Positions 50,620-59,145 of a stretch of DNA of 64,000 nt are shown here, piece after piece (within the stretch, counting starts at the first letter, position 1; each line of letters starts with the position of its first letter). Under the pieces are notes generated by a model. The model saw only the letters and a list, made by a program, of their open reading frames with translations. It ran no database searches and had not been told where the DNA came from. Origin of the DNA: an uncultured Ruminococcus sp. (GTDB lineage Bacteria > Bacillota > Clostridia > Oscillospirales > Ruminococcaceae); NCBI GenBank assembly GCA_947627275.1, contig CANQVK010000013.1, positions 1-64,000 of the forward strand. Direction: 5' to 3'. Both the position numbers and the translations under genes were made by a program.

Positions 50620-51996
50620 ATGGATTATCGTATTGAACATGACTCTATGGGAGAGGTAAAAGTTCCTGCTGATAAGTACTGGGCTGCTCAGACCGAAAGA
50701 AGTCACGAAAATTTTCTTATCGGCGTCGGTATCGAAACTATGCCCCGTGAGATCACTCACGCTTTCGGCATACTCAAAAAGGCTGCTGCCATAGCTAACC
50801 ATGAGCTGCGACCCGAAAAAATGACGGACGAAAAGCTTTCCGCAATTTCTCAGGCGTGCGACGAGGTGATAAGCGGCTCTCTCAACGACCATTTCCCCCT
50901 TGTCGTATGGCAGACAGGCAGCGGAACTCAATCCAATATGAACGCAAACGAGGTCATTGCCAACCGTGGAAACGAGATCGCGGGAAGCAAGCTTCTTCAT
51001 CCGAACGATGATATTAATATGAGCCAATCGTCAAACGATACGTTCCCAACGGCAATGCACATCGCCGCTGTTATCGCCATTGAGGATAAGGTCGTTCCGG
51101 CTGTTGACACGCTTATCGAGACTTTCAAAAGACTTGAAGCGGAAAACGAGGGCGTCGTAAAAAGCGGACGCACACATCTTCAGGACGCTACCCCCATTAA
51201 GTTCTCTCAGGAAATAAGCGGCTGGAGAGCTTCTCTTGAAAAGGATAAGAAGATGATACTTTCTTCCTGCGACGAGCTGAAAGAACTTGCGCTCGGCGGA
51301 ACTGCCGTTGGTACGGGACTTAATGCGCCAAAAGGATTTGCCGAGAGATCGGCGGCTGCTATAAGCGAGCTTACGGGAAAGAAGTTCGTTACCGCCGAAA
51401 ATAAATTCCACTCGCTTACTTCAAAGGACGAGATCGTATTCGCACACGGCGCATTGAAAGCGCTTGCTGCCGATATGATGAAGATCGCAAACGATGTTCG
51501 CTGGCTGGCTTCGGGTCCGCGCGACGGTCTGGGAGAAATTTTCATCCCCGAGAACGAACCCGGTTCTTCCATTATGCCCGGCAAGGTAAATCCCACTCAG
51601 TGCGAACAGGCTACTATGGTTGCGGTACAGGTAATGGGCAACGATGTGGCTGTCGGCATGGCGGCTTCTCAGGGCAACTTCGAGCTTAACGTATTTATGC
51701 CCGTATGCGCATATAACTTTTTACAGTCAGCCCGTCTGCTTGCCGAGTCGATAACGTCCTTCAACAAAAACTGTGCGGTCGGTATCAAGGCAAACAAGGA
51801 GAAAATGCACCATAATCTGCATAATTCCCTCATGCTTGTTACTGCGCTCAACCCGTATATCGGCTACGAAAATGCCGCTAAGACCGCTAAAAAGGCTTTC
51901 AAGGACAACATTTCACTCAAAGAAGCCTGCGTAGAGCTTGGTTTCCTCACGGAAGAAAAATTCGACGAGGTTTTCCACCCCGAGCAGATGGTATAA
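50620..51996 (+). CDS. fumC: Fumarate hydratase class II
   Basis: About 458 residues from ATG 50620 (AAAGGTGG upstream). The signature GSSIMPGKVNP and the loop GSGTQSNMNANEV are intact, as is SQSSNDTFPTA. It interconverts malate and fumarate without an iron-sulfur cluster. Placed 22 nt before hdrB, it would supply fumarate for the downstream reductase. Confidence 0.95.
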   Translation: MDYRIEHDSMGEVKVPADKYWAAQTERSHENFLIGVGIETMPREITHAFGILKKAAAIANHELRPEKMTDEKLSAISQACDEVISGSLNDHFPLVVWQTGSGTQSNMNANEVIANRGNEIAGSKLLHPNDDINMSQSSNDTFPTAMHIAAVIAIEDKVVPAVDTLIETFKRLEAENEGVVKSGRTHLQDATPIKFSQEISGWRASLEKDKKMILSSCDELKELALGGTAVGTGLNAPKGFAERSAAAISELTGKKFVTAENKFHSLTSKDEIVFAHGALKALAADMMKIANDVRWLASGPRDGLGEIFIPENEPGSSIMPGKVNPTQCEQATMVAVQVMGNDVAVGMAASQGNFELNVFMPVCAYNFLQSARLLAESITSFNKNCAVGIKANKEKMHHNLHNSLMLVTALNPYIGYENAAKTAKKAFKDNISLKEACVELGFLTEEKFDEVFHPEQMV

Positions 51997-52018
51997 TCTG
52001 TCATGAAAGGAAGATATT

Positions 52019-52813
52019 ATGCAGACATTTACATACTACCCCGGCTGTACGCTGAGGACTAAGGCGAAAGATCTTGACGCCTATGCAAGAGCGTCTGCCG
52101 AGGCTCTCGGCATCGGTCTTATCGAACCTGAGAACTGGCAGTGCTGCGGCGGTGCGTATACATCGGCAACAAACGAACCCGCTACAAAGCTTTCAGCCGT
52201 AAGAACGCTTATGGCCGCTAAGGAAACAGAAGGACTTGTTACCGTATGCTCCGCATGTCATAACGTTATTAAGCAGACTAATTACGATATTTCCCGAAAC
52301 GAGGCTATGGCTGTCAAGGTCCAGCGTTACCTCGGACTTGACGAAGCTTACACGGGCGAGACAAAGGTCTACCACTACCTTGAACTGCTCCGCGACGTTG
52401 TGGGCTTTGATAACCTGAAAGCAAAGGTCGTGAATCCTTTAAAGGGTAAGAAGATCGCCGCTTATTACGGCTGTCTCCTGCTCCGCCCATCTAAGGCTCT
52501 CGCTATGGACGATCCGGAAAATCCATCTATCATGGAAGATTTTATTAAGGCAATAGGCGGAACGCCTGTTATCTACGCTCAGAGAAACGAGTGCTGCGGA
52601 GGATACATCACCCTCGAGGATAAGGCTCAGGCGGTTAAACGCAGCAGCGCCGTTATGGAATCCGCCGAGAGCATGGGAGCTGATATGATAATTACAGCAT
52701 GTCCCCTCTGCCTGTACAATCTGAAAAAAAATTCGGGCGGAAGTCTGCCTGTGTACTACTTCACGGAGCTTCTTGCGGAAGCTTTGGGCTTGAAGGAGGT
52801 CAGCAATGAATAA
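52019..52813 (+). CDS. hdrB: Heterodisulfide reductase subunit B-like protein
   Basis: 264 residues with two CCG domains: WQCCGGAYTSATNEP with TVCSACHNVI, and NECCGGYITLED with ITACPLCLYNLKK. In methanogens these cysteines bind the two noncubane 4Fe-4S clusters that cleave CoM-S-S-CoB. In bacteria without those cofactors, HdrB-like proteins act on other disulfides or pass electrons on. The gene overlaps hdrC by 8 nt. Confidence 0.9.
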   Translation: MQTFTYYPGCTLRTKAKDLDAYARASAEALGIGLIEPENWQCCGGAYTSATNEPATKLSAVRTLMAAKETEGLVTVCSACHNVIKQTNYDISRNEAMAVKVQRYLGLDEAYTGETKVYHYLELLRDVVGFDNLKAKVVNPLKGKKIAAYYGCLLLRPSKALAMDDPENPSIMEDFIKAIGGTPVIYAQRNECCGGYITLEDKAQAVKRSSAVMESAESMGADMIITACPLCLYNLKKNSGGSLPVYYFTELLAEALGLKEVSNE

Positions 52814-53189
52814 GAACGAAAAGGACTGGATAGATATTACAAGCGGAGTAAACGTCCGCAAGTGCATGAGATGCGGAAAATGCTCGGCGACCTGTCCCTC
52901 CTACGACGAAATGGAATATCATCCGCACCAGTTTGTTTATATGGTCGAAAAGGGAGATATTGAACCGCTTCTGAACTCCGTATCGCTGTATAAATGCCTG
53001 ACCTGCTTTGCCTGTGTGGAAAGATGTCCGCGCGGCGTTGAGCCTGCAAAGGTCATAGAAGCTGTACGTCTTACAGCGGTACGCAAACAGGGGAACAATC
53101 ACCTGCTCCCCGATCAGATACCCGATATGCTCGATGACGATCTGCCGCAGCAGGCTATCGTTACGGCATTCAGAAAATACACGAAGTAA
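52806..53189 (+). CDS. hdrC: Heterodisulfide reductase subunit C-like protein
   Basis: 127 residues with two 4Fe-4S motifs, CMRCGKCSATCPSY and CLTCFACVERCPRG. HdrC wires HdrA to HdrB. GGAGGT precedes its ATG inside the end of hdrB. It is followed by hdrA after 12 nt. Confidence 0.92.
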   Translation: MNKNEKDWIDITSGVNVRKCMRCGKCSATCPSYDEMEYHPHQFVYMVEKGDIEPLLNSVSLYKCLTCFACVERCPRGVEPAKVIEAVRLTAVRKQGNNHLLPDQIPDMLDDDLPQQAIVTAFRKYTK

Positions 53190-53201
53190 GGAGGAGCGGA
53201 T

Positions 53202-55193
53202 ATGCAGAGAATAGGTGTTTTTGTCTGCCACTGCGGTACAAATATCGCAGCTACGGTTGACGTTAAGGCTGTTGCAGAGGCTCTTTCCCATGAACCGGGA
53301 GTAGTCGTCTCTCAGGATTACCAGTATATGTGCTCCGAATCGGGACAGGAACTTGTTAAAAATGCAATCAAAGAGCATGGACTTACGGGAGTTGTCATAT
53401 GCTCCTGTTCACCGAGAATGCACGAAAATACGTTCAGAAAGGCGGCGGCTTCCGCAGGACTTAACCCGTATCTTGTGGAGATCGCAAATATCCGCGAGCA
53501 ATGCTCATGGATACACAAGAACATAGCATCCGCTACGGATAAGGCTGTTATCCTCGGAAAAGCGGCTGTTGCAAAGGTTCACCTCAACGCTCCCCTGACG
53601 GCAGGAGAAAGCCCCGTTGTAAAGCGTGCGCTGGTCATTGGCGGCGGTATTGCGGGCATTCAGACGGCTCTCGATATTGCCGAAGCCGGATTCGACGTTG
53701 ATATTGTTGAAAAAGAACCCACTATCGGCGGAAAAATGGCTCAGATCGACAAGACCTTCCCGACTCTCGACTGCGCCGCATGTATACTTACCCCTAAAAT
53801 GGTCGAGGCTTCTCAGAACGAGCGCATCACTATACATTCCTTCAGCGAGGTGAGCGACGTTAAGGGCTTTGTGGGAAACTTTACCGTAACTATCAAGAAA
53901 AAAGCCCGTTACGTTGACGAAACAAAATGTACCGGCTGCGGTCTTTGTACCGAAAAATGCCCGATGAAAAAAGTTCCCAACGAATTTAATATGGGACTTG
54001 ACAACAGAACAGCCGTATATATTCCCTTTGCGCAGGCAGTTCCGAAGGTCGCCACAATTGACCCGAATTACTGTATGATGCTGAAAAACGGCAAATGCGG
54101 CGTATGCTCAAAGGTCTGCTCGGTCGGCGCTATCGACTACAAACAGACGGATAGATTTATTGAACAGAAGTACGGCGCTATCGTGGTCGCTACGGGCTTC
54201 AATCCCATAAAGCTCGATAAATATGATGAATTTGCATATAGCTGCTGCCCCGATGTCGTAACCTCTCTTGAACTGGAAAGGCTTATGAACGCAGCAGGTC
54301 CCAACGGCGGAACTCTGCTTCGCCCGTCGGATAAGACGCATCCTCACACTATCGTTTTCGTACAGTGCGTAGGTTCACGGTGCGACGATGAAAAGGGCAA
54401 ACCGTACTGCTCCAAGATATGCTGTATGTATACGGCAAAGCATGCTATGCTTATCCGTGAAAAATACCCGGATACAGAGGTATACGTATTCTACATAGAC
54501 GTGCGTACTCCCGGAAAGAATTTCGACGAATTCTACCGCCGTGCCGTTGAACAGTACAACGTTCACTATATCAAGGGAATGGTCGGCAAGGTAACTCCCA
54601 AGGCTGACGGAAAGATAGACGTTCAGGCGTCCGACCTGCTGTCCAACGAACAGCTTCATATCAACGCCGATATGGTCGTTCTTGCGGCGGCTATAGAACC
54701 CGATAAAACTGCGCGTCCCCTTGCTACGATGCTTACGACACAGATGGATACGAACGACTTCTTTACAGAAGCTCACCCGAAGCTGCGTCCCGTAGAATCG
54801 GCAACGGCAGGTATCTTCCTTTCGGGCGCATGTCAGGGACCGAAGGATATTCCCGAAACCGTCGCTCAGGCAAGCGCCGCTGCGGCTAAGGCTATCGGAC
54901 TTCTCTGCAAGAACAGCATTACATGCAACCCCTGTGTCGCTCATTCCGACGAACTTATGTGCAACGGCTGCTCCGCCTGCGAAAAGGTTTGTCCATACGG
55001 AGCTATCACATATCAGGATAAGGAATTCAGAATGCCCGACCGTTCCACAGCTATACGCCGCGTTGCAAGCGTAAATCCTGCCGTATGTCAGGGCTGCGGC
55101 GCATGTACGGTGGCTTGTCCTTCGGGAGCTATGGATCTCAACGGCTTCTCAAACAGTCAGATCATGGCGGAGGTAGACGCAATATGCAAGTAA
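53202..55193 (+). CDS. hdrA: Heterodisulfide reductase subunit A-like flavoprotein
   Basis: 663 residues. The FAD-binding Rossmann motif RALVIGGGIAGIQTALDIAE is near 145, an inserted ferredoxin motif CTGCGLCTEKCP near 246 with CGVCSKVCSVGA near 303, and a C-terminal ferredoxin pair, CNGCSACEKVCPYG and CQGCGACTVACPSG. HdrA flavin is the site of electron bifurcation in methanogens and in bacterial Hdr-Flx. AAGGAGGAG precedes the ATG. The stop overlaps the next gene by 10 nt. Confidence 0.93.
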   Translation: MQRIGVFVCHCGTNIAATVDVKAVAEALSHEPGVVVSQDYQYMCSESGQELVKNAIKEHGLTGVVICSCSPRMHENTFRKAAASAGLNPYLVEIANIREQCSWIHKNIASATDKAVILGKAAVAKVHLNAPLTAGESPVVKRALVIGGGIAGIQTALDIAEAGFDVDIVEKEPTIGGKMAQIDKTFPTLDCAACILTPKMVEASQNERITIHSFSEVSDVKGFVGNFTVTIKKKARYVDETKCTGCGLCTEKCPMKKVPNEFNMGLDNRTAVYIPFAQAVPKVATIDPNYCMMLKNGKCGVCSKVCSVGAIDYKQTDRFIEQKYGAIVVATGFNPIKLDKYDEFAYSCCPDVVTSLELERLMNAAGPNGGTLLRPSDKTHPHTIVFVQCVGSRCDDEKGKPYCSKICCMYTAKHAMLIREKYPDTEVYVFYIDVRTPGKNFDEFYRRAVEQYNVHYIKGMVGKVTPKADGKIDVQASDLLSNEQLHINADMVVLAAAIEPDKTARPLATMLTTQMDTNDFFTEAHPKLRPVESATAGIFLSGACQGPKDIPETVAQASAAAAKAIGLLCKNSITCNPCVAHSDELMCNGCSACEKVCPYGAITYQDKEFRMPDRSTAIRRVASVNPAVCQGCGACTVACPSGAMDLNGFSNSQIMAEVDAICK

Positions 55194-55624
55194 ATGAAAA
55201 TTTTGAGCCTGTAATAGTCGCATTCTGCTGTAACTGGTGTTCCTATGCAGGAGCAGACCTCTCAGGCACCAACAGACTGAATTATCCCGCAAATGTCAAG
55301 ATAATCCGTGTTCCCTGCTCATGCAGAGTGAATCCGATGTTTATTCTCCGCGCCTTTCAAAGAGGAGCGGACGGCGTTATCATTTGCGGCTGTCATCCCG
55401 GAGACTGTCACTATACTTCGGGAAACTATTTCACAAGAAGAAGAATAACGCTTCTTTACAGTATGCTTGATTTTCTCGGTATCGAGCGCAACAGAACGCG
55501 TCTTGAATGGGTTTCGGCAGCTGAGGGCGCAAAGTTTGCGGCTGTTATGAATCAATTCGTCGAGGACGTTAAAAAGCTTGGACCTAACCGAAGATTGGAG
55601 GATCTGAGATGCAGGAAGCAATGA
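55184..55624 (+). CDS. flxD: MvhD/FlxD-like iron-sulfur electron-transfer subunit
   Basis: About 146 residues from ATG 55184 (GGAGGT upstream); the longer frame is hdrA in another phase. FCCNWCSYAGADLSG, VPCSCRVNP and CGCHPGDCHY are the MvhD family cysteine motifs that bind a 2Fe-2S cluster. MvhD links HdrA to its electron donor. Here the donor would be the NADH-oxidising FlxA-like protein encoded further on, not a hydrogenase. Confidence 0.9.
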   Translation: MQVNENFEPVIVAFCCNWCSYAGADLSGTNRLNYPANVKIIRVPCSCRVNPMFILRAFQRGADGVIICGCHPGDCHYTSGNYFTRRRITLLYSMLDFLGIERNRTRLEWVSAAEGAKFAAVMNQFVEDVKKLGPNRRLEDLRCRKQ

Positions 55625-56580
55625 TCAAAAGAGCAAAGGAGCTGCTTGCAGACGGCACTGTCAACCGTGTTATGGGCTGGAAAAAGGGCGAATTTGCTTA
55701 CGATACAACTCCGGCTGTTTTTGAAACGGCAGAGGAAATTGACAGGGATTTTATATACAACGACTTTACTCAGGCTAATCAGTCAAAATATCTTATCAAG
55801 GAATCACGGAAAGAGGGAAAAATACTCGCCCTGCTTAAGCCCTGCGATACCTACAGCTTCAATCAGCTTGTCAAGGAACACAGAATAATCCGTGAGAACG
55901 TCTATGTTATCGGCATTCCCGGAGGGCCTAAGATAGATATTGAGAAGATAAAGGCAAAAGGCATTACGGGTATCACCAACGTTAAAAACGAGGACTATAC
56001 CCTGAAGATCGAGACGATATACGGAGTTGAGACAATGCCTTTCTACGAGGCGGTAAGCGTCAAGTGCGAAAGCTGCAAGAGCAAGAAGCACGTCGTATAT
56101 GACGAGCTTATCGGAGAGGGCGGGGACATCCTCGATTCAAACCGCTTCGATATGGTGGAAAAGCTTGAAAACATGACCTCTCAGGAGCGCTACGACTTCT
56201 GGAGAGGCGAGCTTTCCAGATGTATCCGCTGCAATGCCTGCCGCAACGTCTGCCCCGCATGTACATGTGAAAACTGCGTGTTCGATAATCCTAAGTCGGG
56301 CATAGACCAGAAAGCGGCTGCCGATTCCTTTGAGGAGAATATGTTCCACATTATCCGTGCGTTCCATGTAGCGGGAAGATGCACCGACTGCGGAGAATGC
56401 TCAAGAGTATGTCCGCAGAATATTCCGCTGCACCTTCTCAACAGAAAGTTCATCAAGGATATAAACTGCCTTTACGGTGAATATCAGGCAGGCGCGGATA
56501 CGACCTCCAAAGCTCCTCTTACCGATTACAGAACGGACGACTGCGAACCGTCTGTCGTTCATGAAAGGGGCGCTGAATAA
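55609..56580 (+). CDS. flxC: FlxC-like 4Fe-4S / FrhB-type electron-transfer protein
   Basis: 323 residues. The N-terminal part resembles the F420-hydrogenase beta-type (FrhB) fold with VKCESCKSKKHVVYDEL. The C-terminal part holds two 4Fe-4S motifs, CIRCNACRNVCPACTC and CTDCGECSRVCPQN. It overlaps flxD by 16 nt and abuts flxB by one base. Assignment to FlxC rests on gene order next to hdr, as in Desulfovibrio flxABCD-hdrABC. Confidence 0.75.
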   Translation: MQEAMIKRAKELLADGTVNRVMGWKKGEFAYDTTPAVFETAEEIDRDFIYNDFTQANQSKYLIKESRKEGKILALLKPCDTYSFNQLVKEHRIIRENVYVIGIPGGPKIDIEKIKAKGITGITNVKNEDYTLKIETIYGVETMPFYEAVSVKCESCKSKKHVVYDELIGEGGDILDSNRFDMVEKLENMTSQERYDFWRGELSRCIRCNACRNVCPACTCENCVFDNPKSGIDQKAAADSFEENMFHIIRAFHVAGRCTDCGECSRVCPQNIPLHLLNRKFIKDINCLYGEYQAGADTTSKAPLTDYRTDDCEPSVVHERGAE

Positions 56581-57599
56581 TGCTTAAAATTTCTGCTTCA
56601 AATTTAAACGCGCTTTTTGACAGGATAGCCGAAAAACAGACCTTGTATATCCCCGTTGACCGTGAACCGAACGTTTCCGAGTACAAAAAATACGAGAGCG
56701 GTATGACAATGAGCAAGGCTCTGAATACGGTACGTAGCGCCAAGGATTTCTTCTTTCCGCAGACGGAAAACCTTGCGGAATTCAAGGTAAGCGGCAAAAC
56801 CATAGAAGTAAAGGACATTCGTAAGGAGAACGAGGATTTTGTCGTATTCGGAGTACGCGCCTGCGATGCTCGCAGCTTCGGGATACTTGACAAGGTGTTT
56901 CTTTCCGAACCCGTTGACAGCTTCTATAAGAATCGCCGTGAACACGGCACTATCGTAACTATGGCATGCACACGTCCTGCCGAGACATGCTTCTGTACAA
57001 CGTTCGGCATTGATCCCACAGTTCCGGGCGGCGACGTTTCGGTATTCTTTGACGGAGAGAATTATTTCTTCCTCGATAACACCCCGAAAGGAGAGGCATT
57101 TGTCGCCTCCGTTTCCGACATGCTCGAGGACGGCGACGCTTCAAAGCTTGCAGAGGTTCAGGAGAATACAAGAAATATCATGAAGAAGCTTCCCCTTTCG
57201 GGTCTTTCAACAGATTCCTTCGGAGGCGAAAGACTTATGGAGCATTTCAATTCCGATAAATGGGCGGAGCTTTCGGAATCCTGTTTCGGATGCGGTACTT
57301 GCACCTTCGTATGCCCCACATGTCAATGCTACGATATACGTGACTTTGACACTGGAAACGGTATAAAGCGTTTCCGCTGCTGGGATTCCTGCATGTATTC
57401 CGATTTTACAAAAATGGCTCACGGAAATTCCAGAAACTCGCAGCTCGAACGGTTCAGACAGCGTTTCATGCACAAGCTTGTGTACTTCCCCGCAAACAAC
57501 AACGGTGAATTCGGCTGCGTAGGATGCGGACGCTGCTTGTCGAAATGCCCTATATCCATGAATATCGTTAAGGTTATGAAAGCGTTGGAGGATAAGTGA
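56580..57599 (+). CDS. flxB: FlxB-like 4Fe-4S dicluster protein (AsrA-related)
   Basis: 339 residues. An N-terminal region related to anaerobic sulfite reductase subunit A (VFGVRACDARSFGILDKVF and TRPAETCFCTTFG) is followed by CFGCGTCTFVCPTCQCYD near 235 and CVGCGRCLSKCPIS near 316. The start shares a base with the flxC stop, and the end overlaps flxA by 4 nt. It is predicted to carry electrons between FlxA and the Hdr module. Confidence 0.78.
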   Translation: MLKISASNLNALFDRIAEKQTLYIPVDREPNVSEYKKYESGMTMSKALNTVRSAKDFFFPQTENLAEFKVSGKTIEVKDIRKENEDFVVFGVRACDARSFGILDKVFLSEPVDSFYKNRREHGTIVTMACTRPAETCFCTTFGIDPTVPGGDVSVFFDGENYFFLDNTPKGEAFVASVSDMLEDGDASKLAEVQENTRNIMKKLPLSGLSTDSFGGERLMEHFNSDKWAELSESCFGCGTCTFVCPTCQCYDIRDFDTGNGIKRFRCWDSCMYSDFTKMAHGNSRNSQLERFRQRFMHKLVYFPANNNGEFGCVGCGRCLSKCPISMNIVKVMKALEDK

Positions 57600-58426
57600 T
57601 GAATAATGATACTTTAATACCGCTCATCGGAGTGGTTACGGATATACGTCAGGATACCCCCGATGTCAAAACATTCAGAGTAAATGCGCTCGAGGGCGGT
57701 AAAGTTTTCGAGCATATGCCCGGTCAATGTGCGATGCTTTCGATCCCCGGAGTGGGCGAGGGCATGTTCTCCATTACCTCATCTCCCACAAACAAGGAAT
57801 TTATGGAGTTCAGCATAAAAAAATGCGGCTGCCTTACTACATGGCTCCACGCTATGGACGTGGGTCAGCAGATCACGATAAGAGGACCTTACGGCAATTA
57901 TTTTCCCGTTGACACAGAGCTGAAAGGCAAGGATCTGCTTTTTATAGCAGGCGGTATCGGTCTTGCGCCGCTCCGCTCCGTTATAAATTACGTGCGTGAC
58001 AAAAGAGATGATTACGGCGATGTTCAGATCGTCTACGGCTCTCGTTCAAAGGACGATCTTGTCGATTATAAGGAAATAATCGACGAATGGACTGCTGATC
58101 CGAATATAGAGGTAGATCTCACGATCGACAATCCGCAGGAGGGCTGGGACGGTCATGTTGGTTTCGTTCCGAATTACGTCAAGGAGCTGAATCCCTCAAC
58201 AAACAAAACAGTTCTTGTATGCGGTCCGCCTATAATGATAAAGTTTACTCTTGCAGGTCTTAAGGAACTCGGATTTACCGAAACGCAGGTATATACCACT
58301 ATGGAGCTTCGCATGAAGTGCGGAGTCGGCAAGTGCGGACGCTGCAATATCGGCGATAAGTACGTCTGCAAGGACGGCCCTGTTTTTCGGTTCGATCAGC
58401 TTGACGCGCTTCCCGATGAATATTGA
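57599..58426 (+). CDS. flxA: FlxA-like NAD(P)H-oxidising FAD/2Fe-2S subunit
   Basis: About 275 residues of the ferredoxin-reductase superfamily. The FAD region includes PGQCAMLSIPGVGEGMFSIT, the nucleotide region LLFIAGGIGLAPLRSVINY, and the C-terminal 2Fe-2S cysteines are in RMKCGVGKCGRCNIGDKYVC. It resembles AsrB, PyrK and FlxA. It would take hydride from NADH and feed the Hdr-Flx complex. Of two adjacent ATGs (57596 and 57599) either could be used. Confidence 0.85.
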   Translation: MNNDTLIPLIGVVTDIRQDTPDVKTFRVNALEGGKVFEHMPGQCAMLSIPGVGEGMFSITSSPTNKEFMEFSIKKCGCLTTWLHAMDVGQQITIRGPYGNYFPVDTELKGKDLLFIAGGIGLAPLRSVINYVRDKRDDYGDVQIVYGSRSKDDLVDYKEIIDEWTADPNIEVDLTIDNPQEGWDGHVGFVPNYVKELNPSTNKTVLVCGPPIMIKFTLAGLKELGFTETQVYTTMELRMKCGVGKCGRCNIGDKYVCKDGPVFRFDQLDALPDEY

Positions 58427-58457
58427 TCAGTACAACTTTTAAAAAAGGAGTTTAAGC

Positions 58458-59132
58458 ATGGATAATATGGTTAATGTCTACCTGTTCGGCAAAAAATACA
58501 GCGTGCCGGCAGGACTGACTATTATGACAGCTATGGAATATGCCGGCTATGAGCTTGTCAGAGGCTGCGGATGCAGAAACGGCTTCTGCGGCGCATGTGC
58601 CACTATATACCGAATCAAAGGACAGCAGCAGCTTAACGCATGTCTTGCATGTCAGACCGAAGTACAAGAGGGAATGTACGTTGCTACGCTTCCTTTCTTT
58701 CCGCTTGTCAAGCAGGTCTACAACATCGAAAACATAAAGCCCACCGAACAGATAATGATGCAGCTTTATCCCGAAATATACGCATGTATCGGCTGCAATG
58801 CCTGTACTAAGTCATGCACTCAGGAGCTTAACGTTATGCAGTACATCGCATACGCTCAGAGAGGCGAATACGAAAAATGCGCCGAGGAGAGCTTTGACTG
58901 CGTAATGTGCGGCGTCTGCTCGTCGCGCTGCCCCGCAGGTATTTCACACCCTCAGGTAGCTATGCTTGCACGCCGTCTTAACGGAAAGTACCTTGCCCCC
59001 GAATGCGGTCACCTCAAAGATCGTGTAAAGGAGATCAACGACGGTACTTTTGAGGAGCTTATCGAAAGCCTGATGCAGAAGCCCATTGACGAGATCAAGG
59101 AGCTTTACAATACACGAGAGATCGAGAAGTAA
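58458..59132 (+). CDS. Soluble fumarate reductase iron-sulfur subunit (TfrB-like, truncated form)
   Basis: 224 residues. An N-terminal plant-type 2Fe-2S ferredoxin domain carries GCGCRNGFCGAC and CLAC. Two cubane motifs follow, CIGCNACTKSCTQ and CVMCGVCSSRCPAG. This is the FrdB/SdhB/TfrB layout, but the C-terminal HdrB-like CCG domain found in methanogen thiol:fumarate reductase TfrB is absent. AAAGGAG precedes the ATG. It is followed by the flavoprotein after 13 nt. Confidence 0.85.
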   Translation: MDNMVNVYLFGKKYSVPAGLTIMTAMEYAGYELVRGCGCRNGFCGACATIYRIKGQQQLNACLACQTEVQEGMYVATLPFFPLVKQVYNIENIKPTEQIMMQLYPEIYACIGCNACTKSCTQELNVMQYIAYAQRGEYEKCAEESFDCVMCGVCSSRCPAGISHPQVAMLARRLNGKYLAPECGHLKDRVKEINDGTFEELIESLMQKPIDEIKELYNTREIEK

Positions 59133-59145
59133 GGAGGAGCAGGCA

